From: Cladopsammia gracilis
Taxonomy: Eukaryota > Cnidaria > Anthozoa > Scleractinia > Dendrophylliidae
Direction of reading: 5' to 3'
Assembly (NCBI GenBank): GCA_022457155.1
Contig: JAJGOT010000494.1
Coordinates: forward strand, 124,001 to 188,000
Length of the DNA stretch: 64,000 nucleotides
Made by a program: the position numbers and the translations under genes. The number at the start of each line of letters is the position of its first letter. Position 1 is the stretch's first letter. This document shows positions 1-12,900 of the stretch, in pieces. Below the pieces are notes generated by a model that was not told where the DNA came from, ran no database searches, and saw only the letters and a program-made list of their open reading frames with translations.

Positions 1-81
1 GTTAAAGTATACTGTAAGCATGTTGAAACTTCTAAACTTACAATTTGAACTTTAATATTATTATTATATTATTATTATTAT

Positions 82-353
82 TAGAGCGGTTTTCAATTGA
101 GTGTCGGAAAACCAAAACCAAAGTAATTACTCTGACCAATCACAGAACTTGCAGACAATCTGATGAACCAATCAGAACTCGAAGTAAATACATGTCGCTG
201 GCACCAAGCGCCTGAAAACGTGTGCGAGCAAATCATGATTGGTTTTGGTTTTACTTCTGATTGGTTGAGAAAATAGCTAAAAGCAAAGCGTAGCAATGCA
301 AAACCAAAAGCAATTACAAAATTACTTTCGACACTCAATTGTAAGATGCTCTA
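82..353 (+). mobile_element. MITE, 'GTTTTCAATTGAGTGTCG' family, copy 1
   Basis: About 270 bp bounded by inverted ends (AGAGCGGTTTTCAATTGAG at the left, CTCAATTG...GCTCT at the right). The interior has the family's runs of AAACCAAAACCAAAG, GACCAATCACAG and TTGGTTTTGGTTTTACTTC. Other copies lie at 14087-14359, 14378-14798 and 30685-30970. The open frame across it on the minus strand is a by-product of the repeat, not a gene. Confidence 0.85.
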
Positions 354-3300
354 TTATTATTATTTTTATTATTATCTTCTCATGAAAAAAAAATTGAAAT
401 GGTTATTTTTTTCACTGTTCACATGTCATCTTATAATAATATTATTTCACTTCTAATGTGAAAGCATTATAATGTACAGCTGTAAAAACTCTATTAAGCC
501 ACCCCACCCCTACCCCTTACTTAGTTAATTACTCTTCAACCATGATAAATTAAAGTGGCTTTTGTTATTGGTATAAACCAGGTATAACATTAAAGTTTAA
601 TCCTGAGATTACGATGCTTGAATAAAGTTCATATCATATTATATCCTCGTAGTGTACATCGTGCTCCATTTTGCTAAATCGATTACCCCCCCCCCCCCCC
701 TTCTCTAATAAGCAGGGGGTTTCAATAGAAGCCGGCTACCAGTGGTTTACCGCCACCTACTTCGCCTCTCACCGCCAAGTACCAGAACCCCCTAGTGAGA
801 CGGGGCCTGTCACAGCCGCCTATTATACCTTGGCCAGCTGCCTACTTAATTCTTATTGAAACACCTGAATAACCCACCCCTCAAAAGTACCTTAAATAAG
901 CCACCCGGATGGCTTAATAGAGATTTTACGGTATATTGTAGAATCCCAATTAAACTCAAACTGTCAGAACTCAACTGTTTAAGTTATCAGGGATTAAATT
1001 GTATAATGAAGTGGCGTAGAGGAAACTGTATGCATTTAGAATTAGCAAGAAATTTGACTTTTAAGTCATCGACACATTAGCCAATTTTATATGCTGATCA
1101 TGGCAATAATTTTAATTACAAGGAAATTTTGTCGCTGCCTGCTGCAGACACACATCGGGATTTTTCTGGCAGTTCCCTCACCATGTTAATTTCAGGGGTT
1201 TGAAGCAAAATGGCAGCTTCTATCGTTACATTTGTACATTTTGCATGCAGGAGGTTTTAATTTGAAATCGCGCAATCATGGTGAACGGCGAAAGTCGCCA
1301 TCATAGTACCAGACAAAAACTGGGAATTTTTTACCAATCACCACAATCAATGTATAGAATTGCATAGTGCATCGCTGACGTTAGGGAGTGTTAGTTATTA
1401 AGTTTTATCTGTATCATAATATTTATATATCCAACTAGTTACAGTTGAAGCTATAAGTTATAATTAGAAGCTAGAAGTTATAACTAGATAGCTGGTCACT
1501 CAAAAGAATGGGGTTTTGTGTCGGTGGTCACTTTGGGGAGCTGTTCAACATGAGAATCTTTAATAAAAAAATTTCAGGCAAAATGGATTAATTTTTTAAA
1601 GCACTTTCTATAACATTTACAGAGTTGACAGAGTTGTAGTTAGAAGAAAAGAATAAATAAATCACCAAAATTTATAACTGTGATTTCTTGCATATCCATT
1701 GGTGCTAATTAACAAAGTCAGCTAGAGTTGGTGAAGTTGTTCATTGCAACCTCAATAAAAATAAATAAAAAACACGTCATGTAGCTCAGCCTAATATTTA
1801 AGTCCCTTTATATTGCAGGAAATTTTTTGCACATCAAATTTTTGCATTGACCTTATTCGTAAAGAAATTTGATAACTAGTTACACATGATTAAAAGAAAT
1901 GTTTCAAAATTTCTCCAAGTCAGATTCTGAAAGCTATAACCCAAAGCGATTATTCTATTATTCTATCGTGCAGGAATTGCTCTCAACAAAAACGTTTTCA
2001 GAAATAAATTCTGAAACGTTTTTGTTGATTATATGTTAACCATCCAAAGTGGAGGAAAATCAAACAAATTCCCTCTGAGTTGTAGCTCTTTAAAGTGTCC
2101 CCTACGAGCCAATAATTCACTTTGAGAAAACTGCGCTTAGAAAAATATTTTGCTTCATAAACAAATGTCTAGTCAAAACATTATATCATCAATTCTCAGT
2201 GAATTTTCGCTCATTGTCAATAATTTTTTTGGTATAAAAGATCATTCTGAAACCTTTATTTTGACCCCAGAAACTGAAGGTATGCTATAACTTTATTTAT
2301 TTACTTTACTACTCCAGTGGCAGCTTCTTTGTGCTTATTAAATAATAACTTGGCAATGTGTTTTATGACTGATCATGCATGACATGTGGGAGGGTGCAGT
2401 GCTACTCAGGAAGTCGGATAATAATACTACACTGTATATACTATGTGACTGCCTGAAAGGTCTATAATTTTAAGTACTGAGTGGGAGGCTTCCTACTTCA
2501 ATATTTACATGATGTGAGTTGATCACTTATTTCCTGTTTAGCATGACAGTTGTCAATGAGGAAGTCACTGAATGAAGTCAGATTTAAACACACTACGTTT
2601 TCCAAGCATATGTTAGTGAAATTGTTATAGTTCTTTAGACGGGAGGTAGTGAAAATTGAAACATTATTATACTGTAAGTGGTACATGAAAAAGATAGTAA
2701 AGAATTGGTTTTGAGTATTTAATGAAAGTTATGCTATTGAAGTTATTGAAAATGCTTCATGAAATATTTATTGGTTTGTTTGAAGGGGTAGAATAACATT
2801 AAAAATGATTGCTTCAATCTTAATATCATTACAATTACTGTATGCAGTATTTATCTCACCTGAAATGAAATTTCTTAATTTTCATTTTTATGCTAATAAT
2901 TGGCCAAATTGTTATTTTTTTATGAAAAAATGTGACATTTTTATGTTTAATGAATTCTGCCATTTTAGGTCCATCTTTATTTACTTTGCATTTTACATGT
3001 ATAAGTAGGTGTGAATTTTCACCGGAGTGTTGCTCATCATAACAAAATAAAATTTTCTTTTTATGATATTCAATTTACAACTTCCTTGTACAAACATTCT
3101 TGCCTTGTGGTAAATAATATTTTTATTAAATGCAAGATGTGAATTTTACAAGAATAAATCACTTGATGAAATTGATTTTCAATTATGTTTTTTTGTTCAT
3201 CTAAGTTTAAGTCATGCATTACGCATTGTTGTATATACAATAGTCTGAGCATCAGTATTTATGCCATGCATAGACAATTTTCCCAGGCATTTTAGATTAT

Positions 3301-5267
3301 GATAATGATTATATTATTGATGTTAGTTAGTACATGTATTTTCCTTGAGATACATTTAGATCTTGGAAGACCAATGTTCTATTTAAGAATGTAAGCCTTA
3401 AAGACCAGAAGGTTTTAAATTAAAAAAAAAAACCTGCATCATATACTTCCCATGCATTTTGTTGGTTATTTTCTGTGAGAAACATTTAAGATCTTGGAGA
3501 CCAATTTGCTAACTAAGAATGCAAGTTAGACCGGCAGGACATCTTAAATTTTAAAAAAGAAAATTATTTGTTATTCAAATTTTTCTTTGCCTGTGACTGA
3601 ATTGAAAGAAGAGCTGATGTGCATTTTAAAAAATTGCCAAAGCTTTAATCTGTCGATATACAGTATACATTGTTTACTGTCGGTCGTGAGATGAGTTGCT
3701 ACGAAATCACATGTAAAGCAAAATGCCATTCGAAAAGAACAAAGATTGTTGAATAATTGCAGTAAGTGTAGAACTTAACAGTTTTATAATATTAAATACA
3801 ATGTAGAAGGGCATAATGGAAAAGGGGCATAAGTGACTTTATTGGTCAAAACTAAAAATTGCTCAGAAATTTAAGTTTTTGCATGCTGTATTTCATCACA
3901 AAATTCTATTTAAACTCATGAACTTGAAAATGTAAGGCAGCATATGTAGTGATCAGGAAACTACCTTCTTCTGCTACAAATAAACAGGAGATTTCTAAGC
4001 AAATATAAGATATCTCACATTTTTGCCAAAATGTGATTTCACTTGTGCTCAGAGCTAGGCTTTGCAAGTAGAATGGCATTAATTTTATATTTTATATATT
4101 TATCATTCTATATTCTTGTTCAATTTTTACTATCTTTCCAGTCATATTTTCACTACATAGTGCATGTGGTCAAAATGTACATAGTGCAGCTGGCGTGATT
4201 TTTGCAGTTTAGATTTTGATATGTTGTAAATGAACTTTTGGTAACATCAAAATGATTTACATAAGGTGACATGGAGGTAATACCCCACTCGAAAGGGAAA
4301 ACTGCTAAGCTATTGCTTTTGTATTTTTCTGTCAAGGTTTTTAGATGACTAATATATACAGTATGTACACAGGCTGCTTATGACTACAAAAAAGGCTATT
4401 CTATTCCTCATCCTGTCTTTGTCTTTTAAAATGAGTTTTTTTCACAGCTAAACGGTGAAAGATTTAACAGATTGTGCTGTCATTTTTAAATTCAATTCGG
4501 CACCTGCTCAGGAGTAAACATTGAACCTGTTTGTAAACATTACATGTATATAAAATAATTATGTTTTTATGATTTAAAATTATATTTTAGAAAATTCACA
4601 AAGTTTACTCGACTATTTTTATCTTGAAAAAAAAAACGAAGCACTCTGCTGGAGAAAATGACATGTTCAAAATAATAATAATGTGATTCTTGTATGAAAC
4701 AAATAACTTTATGTCCAACAGAGATCTCATCTTCCTTTGTTCTTTGTAACATAAAGGCCCAAATGAATAGATCTTTGGTGATAAATTGTACAAATATGGT
4801 GTGATATTGCATGAAACTTGTAAAATATTAATGTTTTTGAGGCAGGGAAAAATAATTTAAAACCCTGATTCAACCGTGTTAGTTTTGGTCAGTGTAAAAC
4901 AAATCTTATTGCAAGCAGTAACATTTTTATCTGACTTGATAAAATTACGGTAATACTGTATGTTTAGGTGTATCTTAAGTTTATGTTCCCACGAGAAATA
5001 CTGTTAATTGTATGCGGTAAGTTGAAAACCTGATTGTTTTTTTATGCTGCATTCAATAGCTGTTTTATTTTGTAACAGCATTAGCTATAGTTAGTACTCA
5101 TTGCTACCTGGCTAACATTCAGATGAAGAATAACTTAAATAGTTTTCCACAAGCTTTTCTTTATAATTTTTTATTTTATAATATATAGTTATTTCCATTA
5201 CATGAATGTGGATGAGTAATTTCTGTTACATTGTAGTTCAGTAGCATTAGTTTAATAAAAATAAAAT

Positions 5268-5393
5268 TGTAAGGGGAAGTCACAAAACACATCTCCGTTG
5301 TTTGGCCAAAACCTAACGCATGTGCACAGCGGATTACCAAATGGAGGTTTTCACCAAACCGCAGAGATGTGTTTCATAACTCCCCCTTACATT
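5268..5393. repeat. Short palindromic MITE
   Basis: Two arms (TGTAAGGGGAAGTCACAAAA and, inverted, GTGTTTCATAACTCCCCCTTACA) enclose about 70 bp. The arms are imperfect. No coding content. Confidence 0.6.
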
Positions 5394-5572
5394 TTATTTT
5401 CAAGTTTTATTCGTAGCTCTTCCAATGTACTGATTAAAGTAATGTTGTCGATAATGATGTGAATTGAATCAGTTAGGATTCAATATTACTTGAATAGATT
5501 GGAAATAATCAGATTGACTTCTATAACTCAACAATCATTGATTAAATCATTGCGAAAAGGAATGTACATTGT

Positions 5573-5725
5573 GGTTCAAAATTATTTTTCACTGGTTTGA
5601 AAATTTTCAAATCAGTTTGTTTTTTTGTTTTGCTTTGTCTCTGATTATGATAATAAATCTGAGACAGGAAAATAAAAATTAACCTGATTTGAAAATTTTA
5701 AAACCAAAGAAAAATTGAAACCACA
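5573..5725. repeat. Hairpin element with TTGTGGTTCAA ends
   Basis: The ends TTGTGGTTCAAAATTATTTT and AAAAATTGAAACCACAA are inverted copies with a TCTGATTATGATAATAAATC-type centre. The better-preserved hairpin at 28836-28964 has the same ends and centre, so these are two copies of one family. Confidence 0.65.
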
Positions 5726-6596
5726 ACACATACATAATGTAAATTAAACAGAAGTTAATACATGTGTGCATTGTATGAAATTTCTCTTAGAGTCTTCAAC
5801 TTGATATGTTACAAGTGAGTGGCTTACAGTGAACTCATGAGACATTGAGTTTGTCTGAAGGTGTTTACTTAAAAATTGACATTTAATAAAAGCAAACATG
5901 ACAGCTGATGTGAAGATACATGTATTGATATATTCACTCTTCGCAGTGAAGATTTCAATTGCTTCACTGAGAAGTTAATATAATAAAGATGAATACTAAT
6001 ATAACAGAAAAATGTGATGCATTTAATGATCAATAGATCCTTATGAATTGGCAGCAGCAGTAATTATCTTGAGCAGAAAAATGTTTGAAGCAGTTGATAC
6101 ATTTAGAAAGTTTATGAACATTTTTATTATTCATCCAAATGTTCAATTAGTACATATCATAAAAATTGGTCTCTCTGAGCCTTAAAGACAAAGGAGACTT
6201 CTGGATTGTTAAACCTACATTTTTTAAATTAATGTACATTTTTAACTTGTGAATACACATTGAAGCATTGAACAATTTCCAGCATATGTGTACGGAGGAA
6301 AGGTGCAAATTTTCACTTGGTCGATCTGCTGTAAACATTGAGCATGCAATATGTAATGGTCACTTTAGCCTCACCCATGGGAGTGGCATTGGAGGGGTTA
6401 GGGGTGGGGAGTTAGATGCAGGGGTAGGGGTTGATAGAGGAAAAAGCCTAGGAGAGGGGAGGGTGAGAAGGTTGTTTTGTATTGACAAGTTGGCTCATAG
6501 CAATCTTTGATAAAAATACAATGTATTATTGTTTATCGCAATCCATTGCTTAGAGTTTCTAATGGGCTATTAGTACACCAGTTAGTAAGTTTCTTT

Positions 6597-6779
6597 AACC
6601 CTTTAAGCTCTAATACCCTATACATTTTCTATAGAAGTAGTGGGGAGAAATTGTTTGGATATCAAGAGAATTCATCTTGTGTGATCATGTCCTTAATTCT
6701 CATGACCTTTTTGATTGATAAGGCATTGATATTACAAGGAGAAATTTGATGCTGATCACTCTTACGGCATAAAGGGTTA
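6597..6779 (+). mobile_element. MITE with TTAACCCTTTAAGC-type ends, copy 1
   Basis: Starts TTAACCCTTTAAGCTCTAAT (counting the TT just before 6597) and ends CATAAAGGGTTAA. An inverted second copy at 10918-11128 shares long internal stretches such as CATGACCTTTTTGATTGATA and GGATATCAAGAGAA. The two copies flank IP3-kinase exons 1 to 4. Confidence 0.75.
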
Positions 6780-6965
6780 ATTTTTTTCAGCCTACAAACA
6801 TGACGACAATCATTTTTAAAATTAATAATAATTAACAATAATTTCAATTAATATTAATAATAATTTCCAAGCATCCCCAGACTGACAATATTTACAATAA
6901 AATCAACTCACCATTGCTTGATGCACATTTTAATGTTTTTATTGAATACATGCACTGCCTTGCAG

Positions 6966-9900
6966 GTCAACTCACGCTGGAAGAAAATTCGTAGTATGAT
7001 CCATTGGTCGCCGTTTGTACAGAATTTTAAAAAGAAATATCCCTGGGTACAGCTGGCAGGTCACCAAGGTTAGCGCTGTGCATTTCATGTGATTTATTTT
7101 CTTTTTACTCCAATAAAGATCATTTATACATGGTAAAATTCTTCAAAATAATATTATTATTTGACATAGCATTCTGGAGTGCAAATACGCATCAAAATGA
7201 GTGCAAATGTATGACACATTATTACACTATTCTGACCGCGCGCTAGGAAAAACAGTTTCAAAATCTTAGTTTTAGGAGATTACTGTTGTATAAATATGAA
7301 CAATTTGTTCAGCGAAAAGTTGTGTAATACGGCTGAGCATTTTAACTGAATAACTTCTATTTTTAATATTAGTAATGTTTGACATTTTTTCAATGAAGTT
7401 GATACACCCTGTACTTTTGTCACTGCTTCAAACTACATCCAATGCAATCAAATATCATAAATACAAATAACAATTCAATAAAAACTCAGTATTTTCAATA
7501 TTTACAACATCTACAATGGCTCGCTTGTGGCTTACCATAGTAAATACATACAGCTCTGCCACTCATATTTTATTACTTACTTATTTCTTAATAGTATGAT
7601 ATTGATTCTATATAGATTTTTCCTTTGTTCTCTTTACATCCAATGCAATCAAATATCATTAATACAAATAACAATTCAACAAAAACTCAGTATTTTCAAT
7701 ATGTACAACATCTACAATGGCTCGCCTGTGGCTTTGCCATAGTAAATACATACAGCTCTGCCACTCATATTTTATTTATTACTTATTTCTTAATAGTTTG
7801 ATATTGATTTTCTATTATAGCTTTTAAAGCATTTCAAAAATAAGACAATCAAATTTGTTCTGGCACTTCTTTAAAATCTTAAAACTTTGCGCAATGTGAT
7901 TCAAGTCCATATCATGTTGCTGTCTGAGGTGGTTTCCTCAGACATTGCGCAAAGTTTTAAGGTTTTAAAGAAGTGCCAGAACAAATTTGATTGTCTTATT
8001 TTTGAAATGCTTTTTATCAAAGAACTCAAGCCAACACTGAACAAACAGTGCGACTCAATCCGCGCTAAGTTATTTGTTTAGAAAGTCCTTTAACGCTTGG
8101 TTTTATTTATTTATTAGTTTAATTGTTTTTATGTAATTTTTATCACCTATATTTACATATTTTACCACATTTTAGCATTCTCTACATTCTTATGTTTTTA
8201 TACTGTAATATATTTATGCTAATTCTGTATTTTTACATCCACTTGAAAATGACCTAGGAGAGGTCGAAACGTCGTGATTTTTTATCGCTAATTTTTATAG
8301 CAAAATAGTAAAATGAAGAGAAAGCTCTTAAGTTGTTAAGCTTTGGCTTTGTGTGCTTCCCTGAAACCAAAAGTCTATGTAATTGTGCAGTTCCAGAAAA
8401 AATACATACCCACCCCATGGAAGGTCATTGGAAATTCCTAGGGGGTGGGGGTTCTTAAAAGCCAACATTTTAGAAGCAAAGTATGAAGCTAAACTGGAAT
8501 TTCCTGGGGGCCGGGGGTGCTAAACAAGAAAACTTCCGTGGGGGGAGTATGGATATTTTCTGGAACTGCACATTATATGACCCAGAAAGGAAAGGAAGCT
8601 TCTGGTCAATAGTTTTCATGCTGCAAACAACTTTTTGGACAGTTTGCTTGCAGTTTGCCTCCACAGCAGTCAGAAAATGGCATTAGTGGCTTCAAATTGC
8701 CATTTTCTGCTAAATTTCTGGAAGTCAATGGGTTAAATATATGTACAAAGAAACTGTGGTATAAGCTCTTAAGTTAAAATAAGGTCAAACTAATTAACTG
8801 TGGAAGCCATGTTAGGTGTATGCGTGATGATGCGATTGTTCATGTGGTTAAAATGTCTGAAATACTTCCTGTGTGCAGATAAAATATGAAGACTGCAGAG
8901 ATGCCAACCTCTGGAGATTGAATATAGGGAGATTTTTTCTGAGGGTGAATTCTGAGGGTGACATGTTTTCGCATGACTTTTTTTTTTTGGTTGTGAGTAT
9001 GTAGGGGGGTCCAGAAAACTGCATCCCTGCGTTTGTGAAGTTAAGAGACCACATTTGTTTTTGGATTTTGGGAATATTTGGGTTAAAATCTTAGCCTATT
9101 GTAGAAAAAAGATCTAAAGTCACTTTTTTCCAGGAGATTTAGTAACCCCGTATGGGAGACCGGGAGATTCGTTCCGTATCCGGAAGAGTTGGCATAAGTG
9201 AGACTGTATTTCCTTCCTAGCTTCTACTTTACTGTACAGAAGCAGAAACTGCATTTTATAAAATCAGTATGGGGCTTATGCACATGTAGAGCTAATTATT
9301 TTCTTTAACTTTTAACACCGTGACTCTGTAAATTGTCTCTTAAAAATTATTTGACAGTATACATGTAACTTATATAATATGTAATTCTGTTGATGTTGTA
9401 GGTTGCTTTAAACCAGGTGAAAATGGGATGATTCTAAAGAAATCAACAGAAAAAGAGAGAGAATGCCTAGATAAGCTCATGAAAGACATTCTTCGGCCAT
9501 ACATTCCTGAATACAGAGGAGAAGTTCCTAAAGGCAATGAACGTATCCTTGATAATATTCATGTTTTTATTCTCTCGAAAGGTTTCATTTCACACGACAG
9601 AATTTTGTCCACAGACTCAAAAGTTGGACCTATATGTATGCTGCAATTGTTAATAAAAACAGTTGTACAGATGTAGTGTTAATTAGCTGGGATAGATTCA
9701 CTGGTATTGTTGTGCTAAGTTAGTCTTCATGTTACATCTGCAGGATAGTAAAGTAAACTTAAGTAATCTTTATTTATATCCATGGTAAAATTCATCAGGT
9801 TTACAGAAATATATTATGATTAAAATGTACAAACCCTTGTAGAAGTTCAGTATACATTTGTATTTGTAGTATTCTTTAACAAGCTTTTAAACACTTAGAA

Positions 9901-12900
9901 AAGTACACTTAATTTGTACTTAAAGTATTCTTTAAGACTTACTGGAAGTATACTTAAAGTGCTTGAAGTATACTTTATGGTAAGTATACTTTAAGTATAC
10001 TTCATTTAAAGTTTCTGTCAGGTGACAATCCTGATATGTATGTCCACAGCTGACATTATTGTCTGGATGATGGGGGCAGGATAGTTTGCTTGTTTTTCCT
10101 TTACATGACTTCAGGTTATCTGGAAATGCAAGATCTACTCCAAGATTTCGATAGCCCCTCTGTTATGGATTGTAAAATGGGGACAAGGTACATTGCAAAT
10201 TATATAGTTGTTTTTTTTTTTTTTACTTTATTTAACTTTTGTGGTGTTATACATGTAAGAAGAACTAAGGCTATAAAATGCTTTATATGAATTGTATTTT
10301 ATACAAATTGTATTTTATACAAATATAATATAATAAGAGGGTATTGTCTACCCTCTGCATAGCCCAAGAGTACATTTATTGATCAGAAGCATTTCTCAAT
10401 ATCCAGCATAACTATTTTCCCAAAATATTGAAAGGAATGGTGCTTTAACTTTGACCTTTCCTAATTTTGAGGGAGGCCTCTGATTTTTTATTGTAGTTAT
10501 AATATATGCAGAGGTTTCATTAGAAGCTGGCAACCGGCGAATTCCACCAGCTACTTCATAAATTATCGCCGCCTACTTTTCGATTAACTTCACTGAAGTT
10601 GATGCCCAGAATGCTGGAAATGCCATTTCCGAGGTAATTTTCTGGGGGGGGGGGTCACCATTTTACAAATAAAGCCACTTACAAGCTCAATTTTATTGAA
10701 ACCCCTGTATGTAATGTTTGTTATAATCTTAGTTTTCTTTTTCTTGTATCAAACAGAACATACTTAGAGGATGAACTTGCAAAAGCAAAGTCAAAACCCA
10801 GAAAAGTGAGTTCATCTCTTACACTTTTTATTTAAAACATCGAACACAACGAAGAGTGTTTCATTGGGATTTGCAAATGCTGAGTGGGTCTTCTGTGGTT
10901 CATGCATGACTTTACCTTCACCCTTTATGCCCTAAGAGTGATCAGCATCAATTTTCTCCTTGTAATATCAATGCCTTATCAATCAAAAAGGTCATGAGAA
11001 TTAAGGACATGATCACACAAGATGAGTTCTCTTGATATCCAAACAATTTCTGCCCACTACTTCAAAAGGTAATGTATAGGGACAAGAAATGAGAATTTAA
11101 AGTTTGATATTAGGGCTTAAAGGGTTAAGTAATGATTTCCTCTTCAGGATCTGTTTCAGAAGATGATAGAAGTTGACCCAAATGAACCTACAGATGAGGA
11201 AAAAAGAGAAGGAGGAATAACAAAACCTCGCTATATGAGATGGAGGGAACAGCTTAGCTCTACAGCAAGCCTTGGCTTCAGAATTGAAGGAATTAAGGTT
11301 AGACATCTTATGAGGGAGTGGCACTTATTAAAAAGTCATTAAGGCACACTCTTGAACTCAAGTGCTTTGGTATATATGCCCTGTCAGTGAAACAGAAAGG
11401 AATTCAAGCAGGGTCACCACAGTTACATTGGAGAGTGTGTCCCATTTTCATATCCCGGACATGGCAACATATTATATTGAGTTTTTTTCTTGGTTTTTGC
11501 CTTTGTTCAATGCATGTTTACTCCATCTTCTTGATTTCTCATCCCAGCACATAACCTAACACAACTTCCAAGTTCAAGTTCAATCTGGATATAGATTGTG
11601 GACTTGCTTAAGTTCTTTACTTAGCAGCAGCCCCTCGATTGAGGATTAATTATTAGCTGGGTGGTAGGGCTAGTTTATATTGAAGCTCCAAAATTAGGCA
11701 CCTACATATTGTAAATGCCTGTGGGTTGCCTGCTCCACTTACTAAGATGCTTTCTAAGATTCTATTCCAATAGCTAAGCATATAGTCATGGCAAGTCATG
11801 TAATTAGAAGTCAGAATAATTATAATATTATTTATCATCGAGTAATGGTCCTGGTAAGAACTAGGCATGCAACCTAACGGCAAGGAATGCAGAAAGGTGT
11901 TAATTGTGATGTTGTTGAAACTGTCCACCTCATTGGCTAAAACATGAAAATCTACAATCACTTCTGCGAATCATCGGGTAGCGAATTTATTTTCCTCTAG
12001 TTTACTAAATTGTTTCCCTTTTAGTGAAAACTATTCTTGAGTTTTAATGCAACAAAAATTCTATGTGGGAAACATGGAAAATTAGAAGCCTTTCTTGTGA
12101 TTGTTTTGGAGTCTCACAATTGGATGAAATCTTTTAACACAAAAGAAACATCACTTTAAAATAAAGTTTCAGTACATTTTATTTCAAAAACATGTTGTCC
12201 ATAGGTTGATGTATTCTCAGTAATTAAATAAAATTAAATCTAAACAATCTTACAATGTATGTGGGGAAAGCAAAATGCTGCAAAACAATAGAGTATTGCC
12301 TAGTTCTTACACAGTCACATAGTTACATAATAATATCATTATTATTGGATTGAGTGGAGTACAATTCAGGGAATAATCAGGCAAGTAATTTCAAATTGTG
12401 ATTTGGAATTACAAGCACTATTATTCCTGAATTGTACAACACAAAGTTTCATAAGTGATAGCGTCAATAACAAAATTCAAGATTAAAAAGTCTATGTGGA
12501 CTTTTTTTCTACTCAAAACGCAAGCCTAGGATATTTTCTATCAGTTTGTCAACTGGTGGGAAACAGCAAAAAAAGAACCCATTTAAGTGCATATGACACA
12601 CATGCAAGGGAGGTGTCCAATTACAAGTATATCCAATTACAAAAAGTTGTATTTAAAAATGGATAGCAGCTGTAATTGGACACCCACATGACTGCACACC
12701 AATTTTATAAGAAGTAGGCGTGAGGACAACTTTGGATCACAATGTAGAATTTTATTATGGATACGATTAATATAATTATAGTAGCTTGTGGTTATGAATG
12801 AATTTTTTTCAATGTTTCTGAGAAGTATCTGGTGCTCATTTAATTTACATGTATATACCTACTATTTAATTGTTGTACACAATTCTAACTTCTTCTTTCT

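Larger units (their letters stand above)
1..6965. other. Repeat-bearing non-coding stretch upstream of the IP3-kinase exons
   Basis: No open frame here has the splice sites plus protein similarity needed to call an exon. It may be 5' intron or flank of the IP3-kinase gene, whose N-terminal exons I could not locate. Identifiable contents are the MITE at 82-353, a GGTTTCAATAGAAGCC-type fragment near 718-790, a diverged copy at about 1925-2290 of the repeat that is better preserved at 55700-56255, short hairpins at 5268-5393 and 5573-5725, and a repeat at 6597-6779. The rest is AT-rich DNA in which I see nothing. Confidence 0.5.

Noticed and set aside
11653..11961. 102-codon minus-strand frame in IP3-kinase intron 5
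   Set aside because: No recognisable motif and no splice signals that would join it to another exon.
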